Part shown: piece after piece, positions 46,048-54,920 of the stretch
How positions within the stretch are numbered: the first letter of the stretch is position 1
How the letters are laid out: each line of letters opens with the position of its first letter
Assembly: GCF_000518885.1 (NCBI RefSeq)
Contig: NZ_JAEL01000014.1
Location: 1 to 64,000 of the forward strand
Reading direction: 5' to 3'
Length of the DNA: 64,000 nt
Source: Bacillus sp. J33
GTDB taxonomy: Bacteria; Bacillota; Bacilli; Bacillales; Cytobacillaceae
Program-made: the position numbers and the translations under genes
Notes under the pieces: generated by a model
Seen by the model: the letters and a program-made list of their open reading frames with translations, nothing else
The model's database searches: none
What the model was told of the DNA's origin: nothing

Positions 46048-46252
46048 CTTCCAACCCCCTATTTTTCAGAAATAAATAAATATTCAAAACTATATTACTA
46101 TTTAAATACAAATGCTCGTCAATGTAAATAACATTATGGAAACTTTTCTTACATAATTAATTGACAAATAGAAGAGTACTTTGGTTTGTTTGGAAAATGT
46201 CTCCTTCCATTGTCTTCTGCCAACAAAATAAGAAGGAAATCTTTGTTTTTCG

Positions 46253-46273
46253 GGAACATTGTCGGAACTTGTC
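46253..46273 (+). promoter_or_regulatory. Tandem 11-bp direct repeat upstream of putB
   Basis: GGAACATTGTC (46253-46263) is followed directly by GGAACTTGTC (46264-46273). TTGTCG (46259-46264) with an 18-nt spacer to TAAGAT (46283-46288) could be the putB promoter, so the repeat would overlap the -35. It is a candidate activator site, for example for PutR; I did not check it against a published PutR site. Confidence 0.45.
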
Positions 46274-46325
46274 ACAGAATTGTAAGATTAATCTAAAGAA
46301 ATAATCAATGGAGGTGTCCAATAGG

Positions 46326-47243
46326 ATGGAAGCGATTACAAGGGACTTTTTTCTATATCTCTCTAAAAATAGTTTATTAAACAAAATTGCCCAAAACCGC
46401 GGCGGAAGTTTTGCTGCAGGAAAATTGATAGGCGGAGTGGACTTCCAAAGCAGCGTCCGCTTTATAAGAGACTTAAATAATCAGGGGCTTTCGGTAACTG
46501 TTGACCATTTGGGAGAGTTTGTTGATTCCGTTGAAGTTGCGAATGAGCGGACAGAGGAATGCATTTCTACGATTGAAATGATCAGTAAAGAAGGCTTGGA
46601 TTCACAAGTATCCCTCAAAATGACATCCCTGGGCCTGGATATTGACCGTGATCTCGTTGTGAAAAATATGACCCGAATCCTGGATACCGCTGAAAAGCAC
46701 AAGATTATGGTTACAATTGATATGGAGGATGTTCCCCGCTGTCAGGCGACTATTGACTTGTTTAGGCAGTTTAAAGAAAAATACAGCTGCGTGAGCACAG
46801 TTTTGCAGGCTTATTTGTACCGGACTGAAAAAGACCTGCAGGATCTTGGCAAGTACCAGCCGTTTTTGCGACTTGTTAAAGGAGCTTATAAGGAGGCTCC
46901 GGAACACGCCTTCCCTGACAAGAAAGATGTAGATGAGAACTACAAAAAATTAATCAAGCAAAGTTTATTAAACGGAAATTATACAGCAATAGCTTCTCAT
47001 GATGATCAAATCATTGAGTACACAAAAGAACTGGCCAAGAAGCACAATATTCCGAACGACCGCTTTGAGTTTCAAATGCTTTACGGCATGAGAAACAAAA
47101 CACAGCTGGAATTGGCCAAGCAAGGGTATAAGATGCGCGTTTATGTCCCATATGGAATGGACTGGTATGGCTATTTCATGAGAAGGATGGCTGAACGCCC
47201 TGCGAATATTGCATTTGCATTCAAGGGTATTTTTAAAGGTTAA
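46326..47243 (+). CDS. putB: PutB, proline dehydrogenase
   Basis: This FAD enzyme oxidises proline to pyrroline-5-carboxylate at the membrane. The 305-aa monofunctional protein matches B. subtilis PutB along its length. It has IDMEDVPR, the FAD-contact LRLVKGAYKE, a C-terminal FQMLYGMRN and the substrate-carboxylate arginines in YFMRRMAERPAN. ATG 46326 is chosen (GGAGG 11 nt upstream; aligns with the B. subtilis start); ATG 46308 overlaps that site. The usual putC (P5C dehydrogenase) is not next to it. Confidence 0.93.
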   Translation: MEAITRDFFLYLSKNSLLNKIAQNRGGSFAAGKLIGGVDFQSSVRFIRDLNNQGLSVTVDHLGEFVDSVEVANERTEECISTIEMISKEGLDSQVSLKMTSLGLDIDRDLVVKNMTRILDTAEKHKIMVTIDMEDVPRCQATIDLFRQFKEKYSCVSTVLQAYLYRTEKDLQDLGKYQPFLRLVKGAYKEAPEHAFPDKKDVDENYKKLIKQSLLNGNYTAIASHDDQIIEYTKELAKKHNIPNDRFEFQMLYGMRNKTQLELAKQGYKMRVYVPYGMDWYGYFMRRMAERPANIAFAFKGIFKG

Positions 47244-47319
47244 AATCAGGTAAAATATTTTTCTTTCAAAATAGTAAAATCCCGCTATAATTAATACAAA
47301 AACAAAAGAAAGATTTCCT

Positions 47320-47365
47320 AAGCAGTGAGAAAGCAAAGATATACGCTTTCTCACAGCTTGTTTTA
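47320..47365 (+). terminator. Hairpin with T run between putB and putP
   Basis: GTGAGAAAGC and GCTTTCTCAC form a 10-bp stem, extended by AAGC/GCTT beyond one mismatch, then TTGTTTTATC. It ends putB or lies in the putP leader: a possible -10 TATAAT is at 47286-47291, but its -35 is weak. Confidence 0.75.
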
Positions 47366-47402
47366 TCTAAATATTTACAAAATTATATAAGGGGGTTTCT
47401 CG

Positions 47403-48866
47403 ATGGATTATGCATTGCTTATATCCATTTCTATCTATATGATTGGAATGCTTTGGATCGGCTATTACGCCTATAAGCGAACTTCCAATCTATCCGATTA
47501 CATGCTTGGCGGCCGAACACTTGGTCCTGCTGTTACCGCTTTAAGTGCGGGTGCATCCGATATGAGCGGCTGGCTTCTAATGGGGCTTCCAGGCGCCATG
47601 TATGCGACTGGTTTAAGTGCATCCTGGATTGTCATCGGCTTAACGCTCGGCGCATGGGCTAACTGGCTGTATGTTGCACCAAGGCTGCGCACTTATACTG
47701 AGGTAGCCAATGACTCGATTACCATTCCTGGGTATTTGGAAAACCGCTTCGGCGATACATCCAAAATCCTTCGCCTGATTTCGGGATTAGTTATTATGAT
47801 TTTCTTCACATTCTATGTTTCATCAGGCATGGTATCCGGCGGAGTATTATTCCAAAGTACTTTTGGATTGGATTACCATACAGGACTATGGATCATCACA
47901 GGTGTAGTAGTGTCCTATACGCTTTTTGGCGGATTCCTTGCAGTTAGCTGGACAGACTTTGTCCAGGGACTAATCATGTTTATTGCTTTGATCCTTGTAC
48001 CTTTAGTAACCTTATTCCATGTAGGCGGCTTTGGTCCGGCAATTGATTCAGCCCGATCCATTGACCCTGCACTTCTTGATATTTTCAAAGGGACAAGCCT
48101 GCTAGGCATCATTTCCCTGTTTGCATGGGGCCTGGGCTATTTCGGTCAGCCTCATATCATTGTCCGCTTTATGGCAATCAGCTCAGTAAAAGAAATCAAA
48201 AAAGCCACCCGCATTGGAATGGGCTGGATGATTTTCTCAAGCATCGGCGCGATGCTGACAGGTTTTATCGGCATTGCATATGTTGCAGATGCCGGAATTA
48301 GCATGGAAGACCCTGAAACGATTTTCATCCTGTTGGGTGAAGTATTATTCCACCCGATTATTACCGGCTTCTTAATTGCAGCAATTCTTGCAGCCATCAT
48401 GAGCACCATTTCTTCCCAGCTTCTTGTAACATCCAGTTCCTTAACGGAAGACTTGTACAAGACATTCTTCCGACGCTCTGCTTCAGACAAGGAACTGGTT
48501 ACAATCGGAAGACTATCTGTTTTGCTTGTATCTATCGTTGCATTGTTTATTTCATGGGAGAAAAATGAAACGATTCTAAGCCTTGTGGGCTATGCATGGG
48601 CAGGGTTCGGATCTTCATTCGGACCGCTTATCATCCTTAGCTTATATTGGAAGCGCATGACAAGATGGGGAGCTTTGGCAGGAATGGTTGTTGGGGCAAG
48701 CACCGTTATTATTTGGTCAAGTGCCGGCTTATCCGGAATGCTGTACGAAATGATTCCAGGCTTTGCTGCCAGCCTTATTGCCATCATTGTTGTCAGCCTT
48801 CTGACAGGCAAACCTTCCAAAGAAATCGAAACACAGTTTGACTCCTTTGAGAAGTCTTTTAAATAG
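47403..48866 (+). CDS. putP: PutP, sodium/proline symporter
   Basis: The 487-aa SSS-family transporter has about 13 membrane helices. The N-terminal part carries the PutP hallmark LGGRTLGPAVTALSAGASDM and MSGWLLMGLPGA (the region of the Na+/proline site), and later GYFGQPHIIVRFMAI. It imports proline with sodium to feed PutB. GGGGG lies 7 nt upstream of the ATG. A strong terminator follows. Confidence 0.96.
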   Translation: MDYALLISISIYMIGMLWIGYYAYKRTSNLSDYMLGGRTLGPAVTALSAGASDMSGWLLMGLPGAMYATGLSASWIVIGLTLGAWANWLYVAPRLRTYTEVANDSITIPGYLENRFGDTSKILRLISGLVIMIFFTFYVSSGMVSGGVLFQSTFGLDYHTGLWIITGVVVSYTLFGGFLAVSWTDFVQGLIMFIALILVPLVTLFHVGGFGPAIDSARSIDPALLDIFKGTSLLGIISLFAWGLGYFGQPHIIVRFMAISSVKEIKKATRIGMGWMIFSSIGAMLTGFIGIAYVADAGISMEDPETIFILLGEVLFHPIITGFLIAAILAAIMSTISSQLLVTSSSLTEDLYKTFFRRSASDKELVTIGRLSVLLVSIVALFISWEKNETILSLVGYAWAGFGSSFGPLIILSLYWKRMTRWGALAGMVVGASTVIIWSSAGLSGMLYEMIPGFAASLIAIIVVSLLTGKPSKEIETQFDSFEKSFK

Positions 48867-48877
48867 TCTTTACACAG

Positions 48878-48906
48878 GACTGGGCAAAAAATGCCCAGTC
48901 TTTTTT
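48878..48906 (+). terminator. Terminator after putP
   Basis: GACTGGGCA and TGCCCAGTC form a 9-bp stem with a 5-nt A loop and six T residues. Confidence 0.93.
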
Positions 48907-48983
48907 CTTTTGCCCAAATCCTGGTGGTGCCTGACATTGTTTTTCTCTATAATAAAGAACAGCGATACTTAGGAGGGAGCCAT

Positions 48984-50213
48984 ATGAGCCAGCCGCTGGA
49001 GAAGATCCTTAATTTGACAAATATTGATGAGATAACGGAAATGGTCAGCACTTTTTTAAAGAAGCCGGTTGTCATAGAGGATGCGCAATTCTCGCTGCTG
49101 GCCTACAGCTCTTATTATATTGAGCACTTTGACCTTGCCAATCAACAGACGATTTTTTCTAAAAGATGGCCGATACCCATTTTGGAAAAATTTATGGACG
49201 AAGGCATTGTCGATCAGCTGAAAACAATTCCAGAACCATTCCGCATTAAAAAAATGGAAGAGATTGGACTTAATCAGCGAGTAGTAGTAAGCGCGAAATA
49301 TAAAGAACACATCTTGGGGTATATCTGGATTCAGGAAACAGATGGTCTGCTATCAGATACCGAACTGAGTTTTTTGCACGATATCTCTTTTCATATTGGC
49401 AAGCTGCTATATCAGAAAAACTTGCTAAAGCTTCGAAAAGATGAGGAGAAACATCAATTTTATAGAAAAGTTATTGACCGGACCTACCAAACAGAGGATC
49501 AAATCAAGTGGGAAGCGGCAAATGTAAAAATCATACTTCCCGAGGCCTTTATCGTGAATGTGTTTACCGTTGCCCAGGCGGACGAAGAAATTTTTGCAGA
49601 ACTGGCTGAAACCGTGCGCTTGTTTGCGAATGCTCTCAGCCATCCAGCCCATATTTTTACAAACCAGCTGGAAATTATCGTATTGATCGGAAGCAGTTCC
49701 CCCGCACCAGGCAGCCTATCGGAAGATGCACATGAACTGACCAATACTGTCCTAAGCCAATTTAAGCACCAGGCAGTTTATGCAGGAATTGGCGGTGAAT
49801 ATAACTCCATTCTAAAGCTAAGAAAAAGCTATGCAGAAGCGCAGGAGGTTATAAAAGCTGCAAAATTCATCGGTTCACCCGAAGAACTGCCATTCGATTA
49901 TAAAAAACTATGGGTTTTCCGCTATTTGGAGCCTATTGCCCAGCATAACAGCAAAACCAAGTACGTTAATGAGGACCTATTAAAACTTCAGAAAAAGGAT
50001 CAGGAAAGCCAGACAAATTTGCTGAAAACACTTGAAGTTTACTTATTGAACAACTGCCGCCTCAAGCCGACAGCGGAACAGCTTTTCATACACACCAATA
50101 CTCTAAAATATCGTATGAAGCAAATTACAGACCTCACTTCCATCGATTTTGATGACTTTAACACAAGATGCCAGCTGTATATCGACTTACAGCTGCTCAA
50201 ACGCAAAAAATAA
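48984..50213 (+). CDS. putR: PutR-like PucR-family transcription activator
   Basis: The 409-aa regulator has an N-terminal sensor part, a middle GGDEF-like PucR region and a C-terminal helix-turn-helix of the PucR/CdaR type (LEVYLLNNCRLKPTAEQLFI, then HTNTLKYRMKQITDLT). In B. subtilis PutR activates putBCP in response to proline, and its position beside putB and putP suggests the same role. ATG 48984 has AGGAGGG 7 nt upstream; the frame open from 48891 runs over the putP terminator and is not coding there. Confidence 0.9.
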   Translation: MSQPLEKILNLTNIDEITEMVSTFLKKPVVIEDAQFSLLAYSSYYIEHFDLANQQTIFSKRWPIPILEKFMDEGIVDQLKTIPEPFRIKKMEEIGLNQRVVVSAKYKEHILGYIWIQETDGLLSDTELSFLHDISFHIGKLLYQKNLLKLRKDEEKHQFYRKVIDRTYQTEDQIKWEAANVKIILPEAFIVNVFTVAQADEEIFAELAETVRLFANALSHPAHIFTNQLEIIVLIGSSSPAPGSLSEDAHELTNTVLSQFKHQAVYAGIGGEYNSILKLRKSYAEAQEVIKAAKFIGSPEELPFDYKKLWVFRYLEPIAQHNSKTKYVNEDLLKLQKKDQESQTNLLKTLEVYLLNNCRLKPTAEQLFIHTNTLKYRMKQITDLTSIDFDDFNTRCQLYIDLQLLKRKK

Positions 50214-50246
50214 GCTGATTCCGGGATAAGGAGTCAGCTTTTCTAA
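50212..50246 (+). terminator. Terminator after putR
   Basis: AAGCTGA-t-TCC and GGA-g-TCAGCTT pair as a mismatch-containing stem, followed by TTCTAATTT. Confidence 0.75.
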
Positions 50247-50302
50247 TTTCATCAAGCCGGGCGCCTCTGTGCCTCTAATACAACCCAGCATTATAAAAAT
50301 TC

Positions 50303-50343
50303 AAAAAAAAATGCCTGTCCCCATTGTGGGGAGCAGGCATTTT
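50303..50343 (-). terminator. Terminator after the 61-aa membrane protein gene
   Basis: On the minus strand AATGCCTG-CTCCCC and GGGG-A-CAGGCATT form a long stem, then a run of T residues. Confidence 0.9.
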
Positions 50344-50527
50344 AATTTTCCTCTTTTTCAGGTTTAAACAGAAAGTATGAAATGACGCCAGATAATAGCG
50401 CTGCACCAACTGCTATCATCATTCTGACCGACATATCTATTTGCTGATAGTCCTTGTTTAGCATCCACATAGCTGCTGCAGCTACCAGGATCATGATGGG
50501 TATAATGATAACCTTTCTATTGTTCAA
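50342..50527 (-). CDS. Small two-TM membrane protein
   Basis: The 61-aa protein has two hydrophobic segments (about residues 5-23 and 35-54) and a charged tail KPEKEEN. No family was recognised. The start is TTG at 50527 with AAAGGAAG 10 nt upstream, and a strong terminator follows its stop directly, which supports it as a real gene. Located between putR and a YitT gene, alone on its strand. Confidence 0.7.
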   Translation of the reverse strand: MNNRKVIIIPIMILVAAAAMWMLNKDYQQIDMSVRMMIAVGAALLSGVISYFLFKPEKEEN

Positions 50528-50764
50528 GATTTCTAACTTCCTTTCATTAGCATCAGATAAGCTGTTTGGACTAAATCTATTATATAAAAAAAGAAGGCAA
50601 ATGAGTAATTATCCCTCTATATTGCAACCCCTTCCAATTGTCACAATTATTAAACCTTAACTTTTTGGCCGCATTCCCTTTACAAAGGGTGTTTATGGGC
50701 TTTATAATCCCGTTGTTCAACTTTTTACGATAAGCGAAAAATAATGATAAAGGAGGTTGCGGTG

Positions 50765-51613
50765 ATGCGGCAAAAAATTCTTTCCTTTTTATTGATCAAT
50801 CTGGGAGCATTCCTTGTTTCAATAAATGTCCACTTTTTCTTGTCTCCTAATAATTTAGCAACAGGAGGAGTCAGTGGGCTCTCGATTATCATGAATGACC
50901 TGTTCCCTGGACTTTCAATCGGCACCTTTATGATTCTTGTCAATATTGTACTTTTTATGATCGGATTTGTTTTCCTTGGCTCAGGCTTTGGCGCTAAAAC
51001 CATCTATGCAAGCTTTGCCCTGGCATTCTTTGTGTGGGTGCTTGAAAAATTTGCTCCAATGAGCCAGCCGCTAAGCGATGATATACTAATTCAGCTGATT
51101 ATTGGCCAATGCATCGCCGCAACCGGCATGGCAATTGTATTTAACCAGCAGGCATCGACCGGCGGAACGGACATTATCGCTATGATTTTTAATAAATACC
51201 TAAACATCGAAGTAGGCCGAGGGGTGCTGCTTGCTGACTTATCGATTGCACTATCCTCTGCTGTTCTTTTTGGACCGCAAGTCGGCATGTATGCATTCTT
51301 TGGTGTAATTATAAATGGGTTTGTTATTGATTATGCACTTCAGCAATTCAATTCAAATAAAGAAATTGTCATCATCAGCAGCCACAGCGATGAAATTAAG
51401 TCATATATCGTTCATGAACTTGGCAGGGGAGCAACTATCCATACTGCAACTGGCGCCTTTACTTCCGACAGAAAAGAAGTGATTACTACCATCCTTGGCC
51501 GCAAAGATTTTACCAAACTGAAGGGCTATATCACCCAGGTAGATAATAAAGCCTTTATTACTGTCCATACAATGAATGAAATTCTCGGTCAAAACTTTAA
51601 ACGGCTGGCATAA
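50765..51613 (+). CDS. YitT family membrane protein
   Basis: The 282-aa protein has the YitT layout: five to six helices (DUF161; SPNNLATGGVSGLSIIMND; NQQASTGGTDIIAMI) and a C-terminal soluble DUF2179 domain (EIVIISSHSDEIKSYIVHEL; TTILGRKDFTKLKGYI). Function is unknown for the family. ATG 50765 has AAAGGAGG 8 nt upstream; the longer reading to 50744 overlaps that site. Confidence 0.92.
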   Translation: MRQKILSFLLINLGAFLVSINVHFFLSPNNLATGGVSGLSIIMNDLFPGLSIGTFMILVNIVLFMIGFVFLGSGFGAKTIYASFALAFFVWVLEKFAPMSQPLSDDILIQLIIGQCIAATGMAIVFNQQASTGGTDIIAMIFNKYLNIEVGRGVLLADLSIALSSAVLFGPQVGMYAFFGVIINGFVIDYALQQFNSNKEIVIISSHSDEIKSYIVHELGRGATIHTATGAFTSDRKEVITTILGRKDFTKLKGYITQVDNKAFITVHTMNEILGQNFKRLA

Positions 51614-51657
51614 ATAGTAAAAGCTTCATCCGCTATGGATGAAGCTTTTACTATTTA
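51611..51657. terminator. Long bidirectional terminator between yitT-like and ferritin genes
   Basis: A 21-bp perfect inverted repeat with a 5-nt loop (GCTAT) starts at the stop codon of the YitT gene. Its sides read TAAATAGTAAAAGC... and mirror exactly. A and T flanks allow use from both sides. Confidence 0.95.
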
Positions 51658-51666
51658 TATAGTCAT

Positions 51667-52173
51667 TTACTCCCCTTCAGGAGAAAAAGTCCGTTTCGAA
51701 AGTTCAGCTTCCAGCATAAAAAATGCATTACTGTCATCATCAATCCGTTTTAATTTTTGAATTAAGCTATCGAATAGGGCTTCCTCCTCTACCTGCTCTT
51801 CAATAAACCATTTCAAAAAGGTCATGGTTGCATGCTCCCTCTCATCCAGGGCGATATCCGACAATTTGTAGATTCGGCTTGTTACTTGCTTTTCATGGGC
51901 CATCCCTTTCTCAAACACATCCAAAACAGAATTGAAATCATTATTAACTGGCGGGAACCCTTCTACCGTCACTCGGGCACCTACGTCATTTAAAAAGTTG
52001 TAAAACTTCATGGCATGGAAACGCTCCTCTTCGGCCTGCACTAAAAAGAAATTAGCAAACCCATCCAAATTTTCAGCTGAACAGTAAGCAGCCATTGCCA
52101 AATATGCATGGGCAGAATAAAATTCGTAATTCATTTGACTGTTTAACTCTATAACTAGTTTATCACTTAACAT
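51667..52173 (-). CDS. Ferritin
   Basis: The 168-aa iron-storage ferritin has the ferroxidase residues expected of FtnA-type proteins: Glu17 (YEFYSAH), Glu50 and His53 (EEERFH), Glu94 (HEKQV) and Gln127 (EEQVEEE). It would oxidise and store Fe in a 24-subunit shell. ATG 52173 has AGGAGG 7-8 nt upstream; the frame open to 52389 has no site. A look for a Per box upstream gave nothing convincing. Confidence 0.95.
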   Translation of the reverse strand: MLSDKLVIELNSQMNYEFYSAHAYLAMAAYCSAENLDGFANFFLVQAEEERFHAMKFYNFLNDVGARVTVEGFPPVNNDFNSVLDVFEKGMAHEKQVTSRIYKLSDIALDEREHATMTFLKWFIEEQVEEEALFDSLIQKLKRIDDDSNAFFMLEAELSKRTFSPEGE

Positions 52174-52466
52174 AAAAAATCCTCCTAAGTTTATTCTTCT
52201 ATTACCATTCCCGATAAGGATTAAAACAAGCATGTAATTTTGATTCACATAGATCTTTTTGCGTGTTATTAAGAATAATTTTTTACTTTTCCGGATTAAA
52301 TGAATGCTATTCCTGTTATATAAAATATGGCTGCCCCCTATTAAGGCTGCTTTTTGTTTATAAACACTTTCCATTCTATTTGTGAACACTTTATGAACAC
52401 TCTCTGTTCCTGCCTTTACTTTCCTTTTTTCTGGTGAAACTAAGCTGCGTAAAGGAGGATAAAAAT

Positions 52467-52844
52467 GTGGAATTAAACTGGATGAACTTCATTATGATTA
52501 TATTGGCCAGCTACCGGTTAACTCATTTAATTGTTTTTGATAAAATAACAGAGCCCTTAAGAAGTCCTTTCTTAATGAAAAAAGAAACACCTTCCCACCA
52601 AATTAAGCAAGTCCCAAAATCCATGATTGGATATCTTTTGACCTGTTACTGGTGTACGGGTGTTTGGTCAGCTATTTTCCTCGGACTTTTCTATATCCTT
52701 TTCCCGTCAACCGCTCAATACATGGTATTCATCCTTGCTATTGCAGGCGGACAAGCCATATTGGAATCATTTGTTGGAGTTAATATAAAAAAGACAGAAG
52801 TTTATGCTGACAAGCTCAAAAAAGAGTCATCAAGAGCCGATTAG
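52467..52844 (+). CDS. DUF1360 family membrane protein (YjcA/YngL-like)
   Basis: The 125-aa protein has two to three membrane segments and the DUF1360 pattern ASYRLTHLIVFDKITEPLR and LLTCYWCTGVWSA. Relatives include B. subtilis YjcA, a sporulation protein, and YngL. The start is GTG at 52467 with AAAGGAGG 8 nt upstream; an ATG reading at 52434 lies ahead of this site. Function unknown. Confidence 0.88.
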   Translation: MELNWMNFIMIILASYRLTHLIVFDKITEPLRSPFLMKKETPSHQIKQVPKSMIGYLLTCYWCTGVWSAIFLGLFYILFPSTAQYMVFILAIAGGQAILESFVGVNIKKTEVYADKLKKESSRAD

Positions 52845-53034
52845 TAAACTAATTGGCTGACTTTTGCTGCTCCCCAATAAGAAATAAGATTTACCCCCCC
52901 CCTTTTTCTTACATAAAAACAGGACTATTGTGCCATTTTGTCGATTTGGATCGAATTCCCCCTGTAATAAAGGTATAATTTAGATTGGAAAAAATAGATA
53001 CATACCATATGTTTTAATATAGGGGAGGTTTAAT

Positions 53035-53415
53035 ATGATGGGATGGGTAATAGCCATTTTGTTTGGTTCAGCAGTTGTGCTGCTCATTTTATCGTTTTTT
53101 AAAACGGCGCAGTCCAAATCAAATCTTGAGGAACAAATTGATCAGGTTACTTTTACATTAAAAAATGAAATCCACGAACTGCAGCAGCAAATCAGGAATA
53201 TTGAATTAGACGCAGAAATCACTGCGCAACAGTCAGGTGCAATGGGAAGTTCTTCTGAAGAACGCGTGGTGCTGAGGGAGATGCTTGATCTTCATAAGCG
53301 CGGCTATTCCTTCGAAAGCATTGCCTTAAAAAAACAGCTTACTCCTAATGAAGTAGAGCGTATGCTTATGCCTTATATATCGAAAAAGGCTGAAAGGAGC
53401 ATGGTTGCACAATGA
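53035..53415 (+). CDS. Membrane-anchored coiled-coil protein with HTH-like tail
   Basis: The 126-aa protein has one N-terminal helix (residues 3-22), a coiled coil (about 30-60, NLEEQIDQVTFTLKNEIHEL) and a C-terminal HTH-like stretch (MLDLHKRGYSFESIALKKQL, then TPNEVERML). This layout resembles the short SwrB/YlxL-type (DUF6115) proteins, by architecture only. GGAGG lies 6 nt before the first ATG. Its stop overlaps the next start (ATGA), so the two are translated together. Confidence 0.8.
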   Translation: MMGWVIAILFGSAVVLLILSFFKTAQSKSNLEEQIDQVTFTLKNEIHELQQQIRNIELDAEITAQQSGAMGSSSEERVVLREMLDLHKRGYSFESIALKKQLTPNEVERMLMPYISKKAERSMVAQ

Positions 53416-53924
53416 CACCTAATTCCTTGCGCAGTTTTGCTGCAGGTCTCTTAGTGGCTGCCATTTTGACTGGCAGCGCATACTTTTTTGGTCCTTCTGA
53501 AGCAAAAAGTACGGAGAAGCCAGCTGATAAAACAGAAAAAACGGCTAAAGACGAAAAACTTACAGATCAGGAAATGATCGATCAGCTTGCATCAAAAGGA
53601 TATGTCATCAATACAGAAGCCGAGTGGAGCGAGCATCTCGCTGCTGCAGCAAAAGCTAGTGAAAAAGATAAGGAAAAAACTGAAGAGAAGTCAGATAAAG
53701 AAGCCGGTGAGGTTGTCTACCGCACTATTTTGACAGTCTCAATGGGCATGACAAGCATTGATGTTGGAAATGCCCTTGAACGTGCCAACATCATTGAAAG
53801 CGGCGTCCAGTTTTACAAAGATGTAGAAAAACGCGGTTTAGCAAATGAATTGCGCCCTGGCACCTTTGAAGTAGAAAGCGGAATGACAACAGATGAAATT
53901 ATTTCGATCATATTCAAACAGTAA
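53412..53924 (+). CDS. MltG LysM-like domain protein without the catalytic domain
   Basis: The 170-aa protein has an N-terminal anchor (about 7-25), a Lys/Glu-rich linker and a C-terminal domain of about 70 residues (SMGMTSIDVGNALERANIIE, then LRPGTFEVESGMTTDEIISI). That domain resembles the LysM-like N-terminal part of MltG/YceG endolytic transglycosylases. The catalytic YceG domain is absent, so it may bind the wall without cutting it. It overlaps the preceding gene by 4 nt and ends in a terminator. Confidence 0.82.
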   Translation: MTPNSLRSFAAGLLVAAILTGSAYFFGPSEAKSTEKPADKTEKTAKDEKLTDQEMIDQLASKGYVINTEAEWSEHLAAAAKASEKDKEKTEEKSDKEAGEVVYRTILTVSMGMTSIDVGNALERANIIESGVQFYKDVEKRGLANELRPGTFEVESGMTTDEIISIIFKQ

Positions 53925-53929
53925 TAAAG

Positions 53930-53966
53930 AAAAAAGCTCCTTTTGATGAAAAAAGGAGCTTTTTTC
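53930..53966 (+). terminator. Terminator after the MltG-like gene
   Basis: AAAAAAGCTCCTTTT and AAAAAGGAGCTTTTTT form a long A/T-flanked stem with a 5-nt loop. It could also serve the convergent alpha/beta hydrolase gene. Confidence 0.92.
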
Positions 53967-54124
53967 TATGGGCTTGCCCTAACAATTAACATACCCTAAT
54001 TATTTGGGGCATGCTTTTAAGCGGATGCAAGGAATTTATATGCGCATAGCACTTTAAATGTGGATTGACCGATTTTATATGCAATAAATCCAGCTGCTTT
54101 ACCTTTAAGATATTTGCTTACTTC

Positions 54125-54907
54125 CTACTTCTTCATAAACCCTCGAATGATTTCTACCAGTTCACCTGGTGCTTCATACATGCTCATATGCCCTGCACCT
54201 TTAATGGTCACCTGCTGGATGTTCGTCCGATCAACGGTAAAAGACTTTTCCGGAGGGATAATCTGATCTTTCTCGCCAGCAATTAATAATACCGGGAGTT
54301 CTGTATTTTTTAAGACCTGATTACGGTCAGGGCGCTGTTTCATTGCTTTCAAGGCAGCTTTTGCCCCTTCTGGATTGGTGCCATATCCAATCTCTTTTGC
54401 AATCTGCATTTCTTCCTGATGGTCTTCTCCTGGTGCAAAAAGATTGGGAATCAATCCATCAACAAAGGGTTTAATTCCTTCTTTATCTATTTTTCCTGCT
54501 GCAACTTCCCTTCCCTTTTTGCCTTCTTCAGAATCCGGGTTGGCTGTTGAATGGACGAGTGCAAATTTTTGGAGCTTGTCTGCAAAAGCCTCTGCAAAGG
54601 CCAGGGTTACATATCCCCCCAGGGAGTGGCCAAAGAGAGAGACTTTCTCTACTCCCAGTTCCTGAATAGCATCATTAAGCGCTTCGGCCATCTTTTCAAT
54701 TGAAGTGTCCTCCATAGGCAAACCAGATTCTCCGTGCCCCGGAAGATCTACCGCAATTACATGGTACTCTTCCGCCAAAGCCGGGATTACCTTGCTCCAG
54801 TAATCTTTGCTCCCGCAAAACCCGTGAATTAAAACAACCGGTTCACCCTGTCCTTCGCCATAATAAGAAATCGCAGTTCCATTAAAACTTACTTTATTGG
54901 CATTCAT
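54125..54907 (-). CDS. Alpha/beta-fold hydrolase
   Basis: The 260-aa hydrolase has the oxyanion region LIHGFCGSKDYW, nucleophile Ser in GHSLGG, acid Asp in GEKDQIIPP and base His in GAGHMSMYE, a complete triad with a short helical cap (about 135-185). Substrate is unknown; esterases, lactonases and peroxidases share this form. A GGCGGTG-type site precedes the ATG. It lies 13 nt downstream of the GNAT gene and is probably in one transcript with it. Confidence 0.92.
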   Translation of the reverse strand: MNANKVSFNGTAISYYGEGQGEPVVLIHGFCGSKDYWSKVIPALAEEYHVIAVDLPGHGESGLPMEDTSIEKMAEALNDAIQELGVEKVSLFGHSLGGYVTLAFAEAFADKLQKFALVHSTANPDSEEGKKGREVAAGKIDKEGIKPFVDGLIPNLFAPGEDHQEEMQIAKEIGYGTNPEGAKAALKAMKQRPDRNQVLKNTELPVLLIAGEKDQIIPPEKSFTVDRTNIQQVTIKGAGHMSMYEAPGELVEIIRGFMKK

Positions 54908-54920
54908 ATAAACACCGCCT

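Noticed and set aside
52264-52290. Per box or Fur box upstream of ferritin
   Set aside because: TTATTAAGAATAATT differs from the Per box at six positions.
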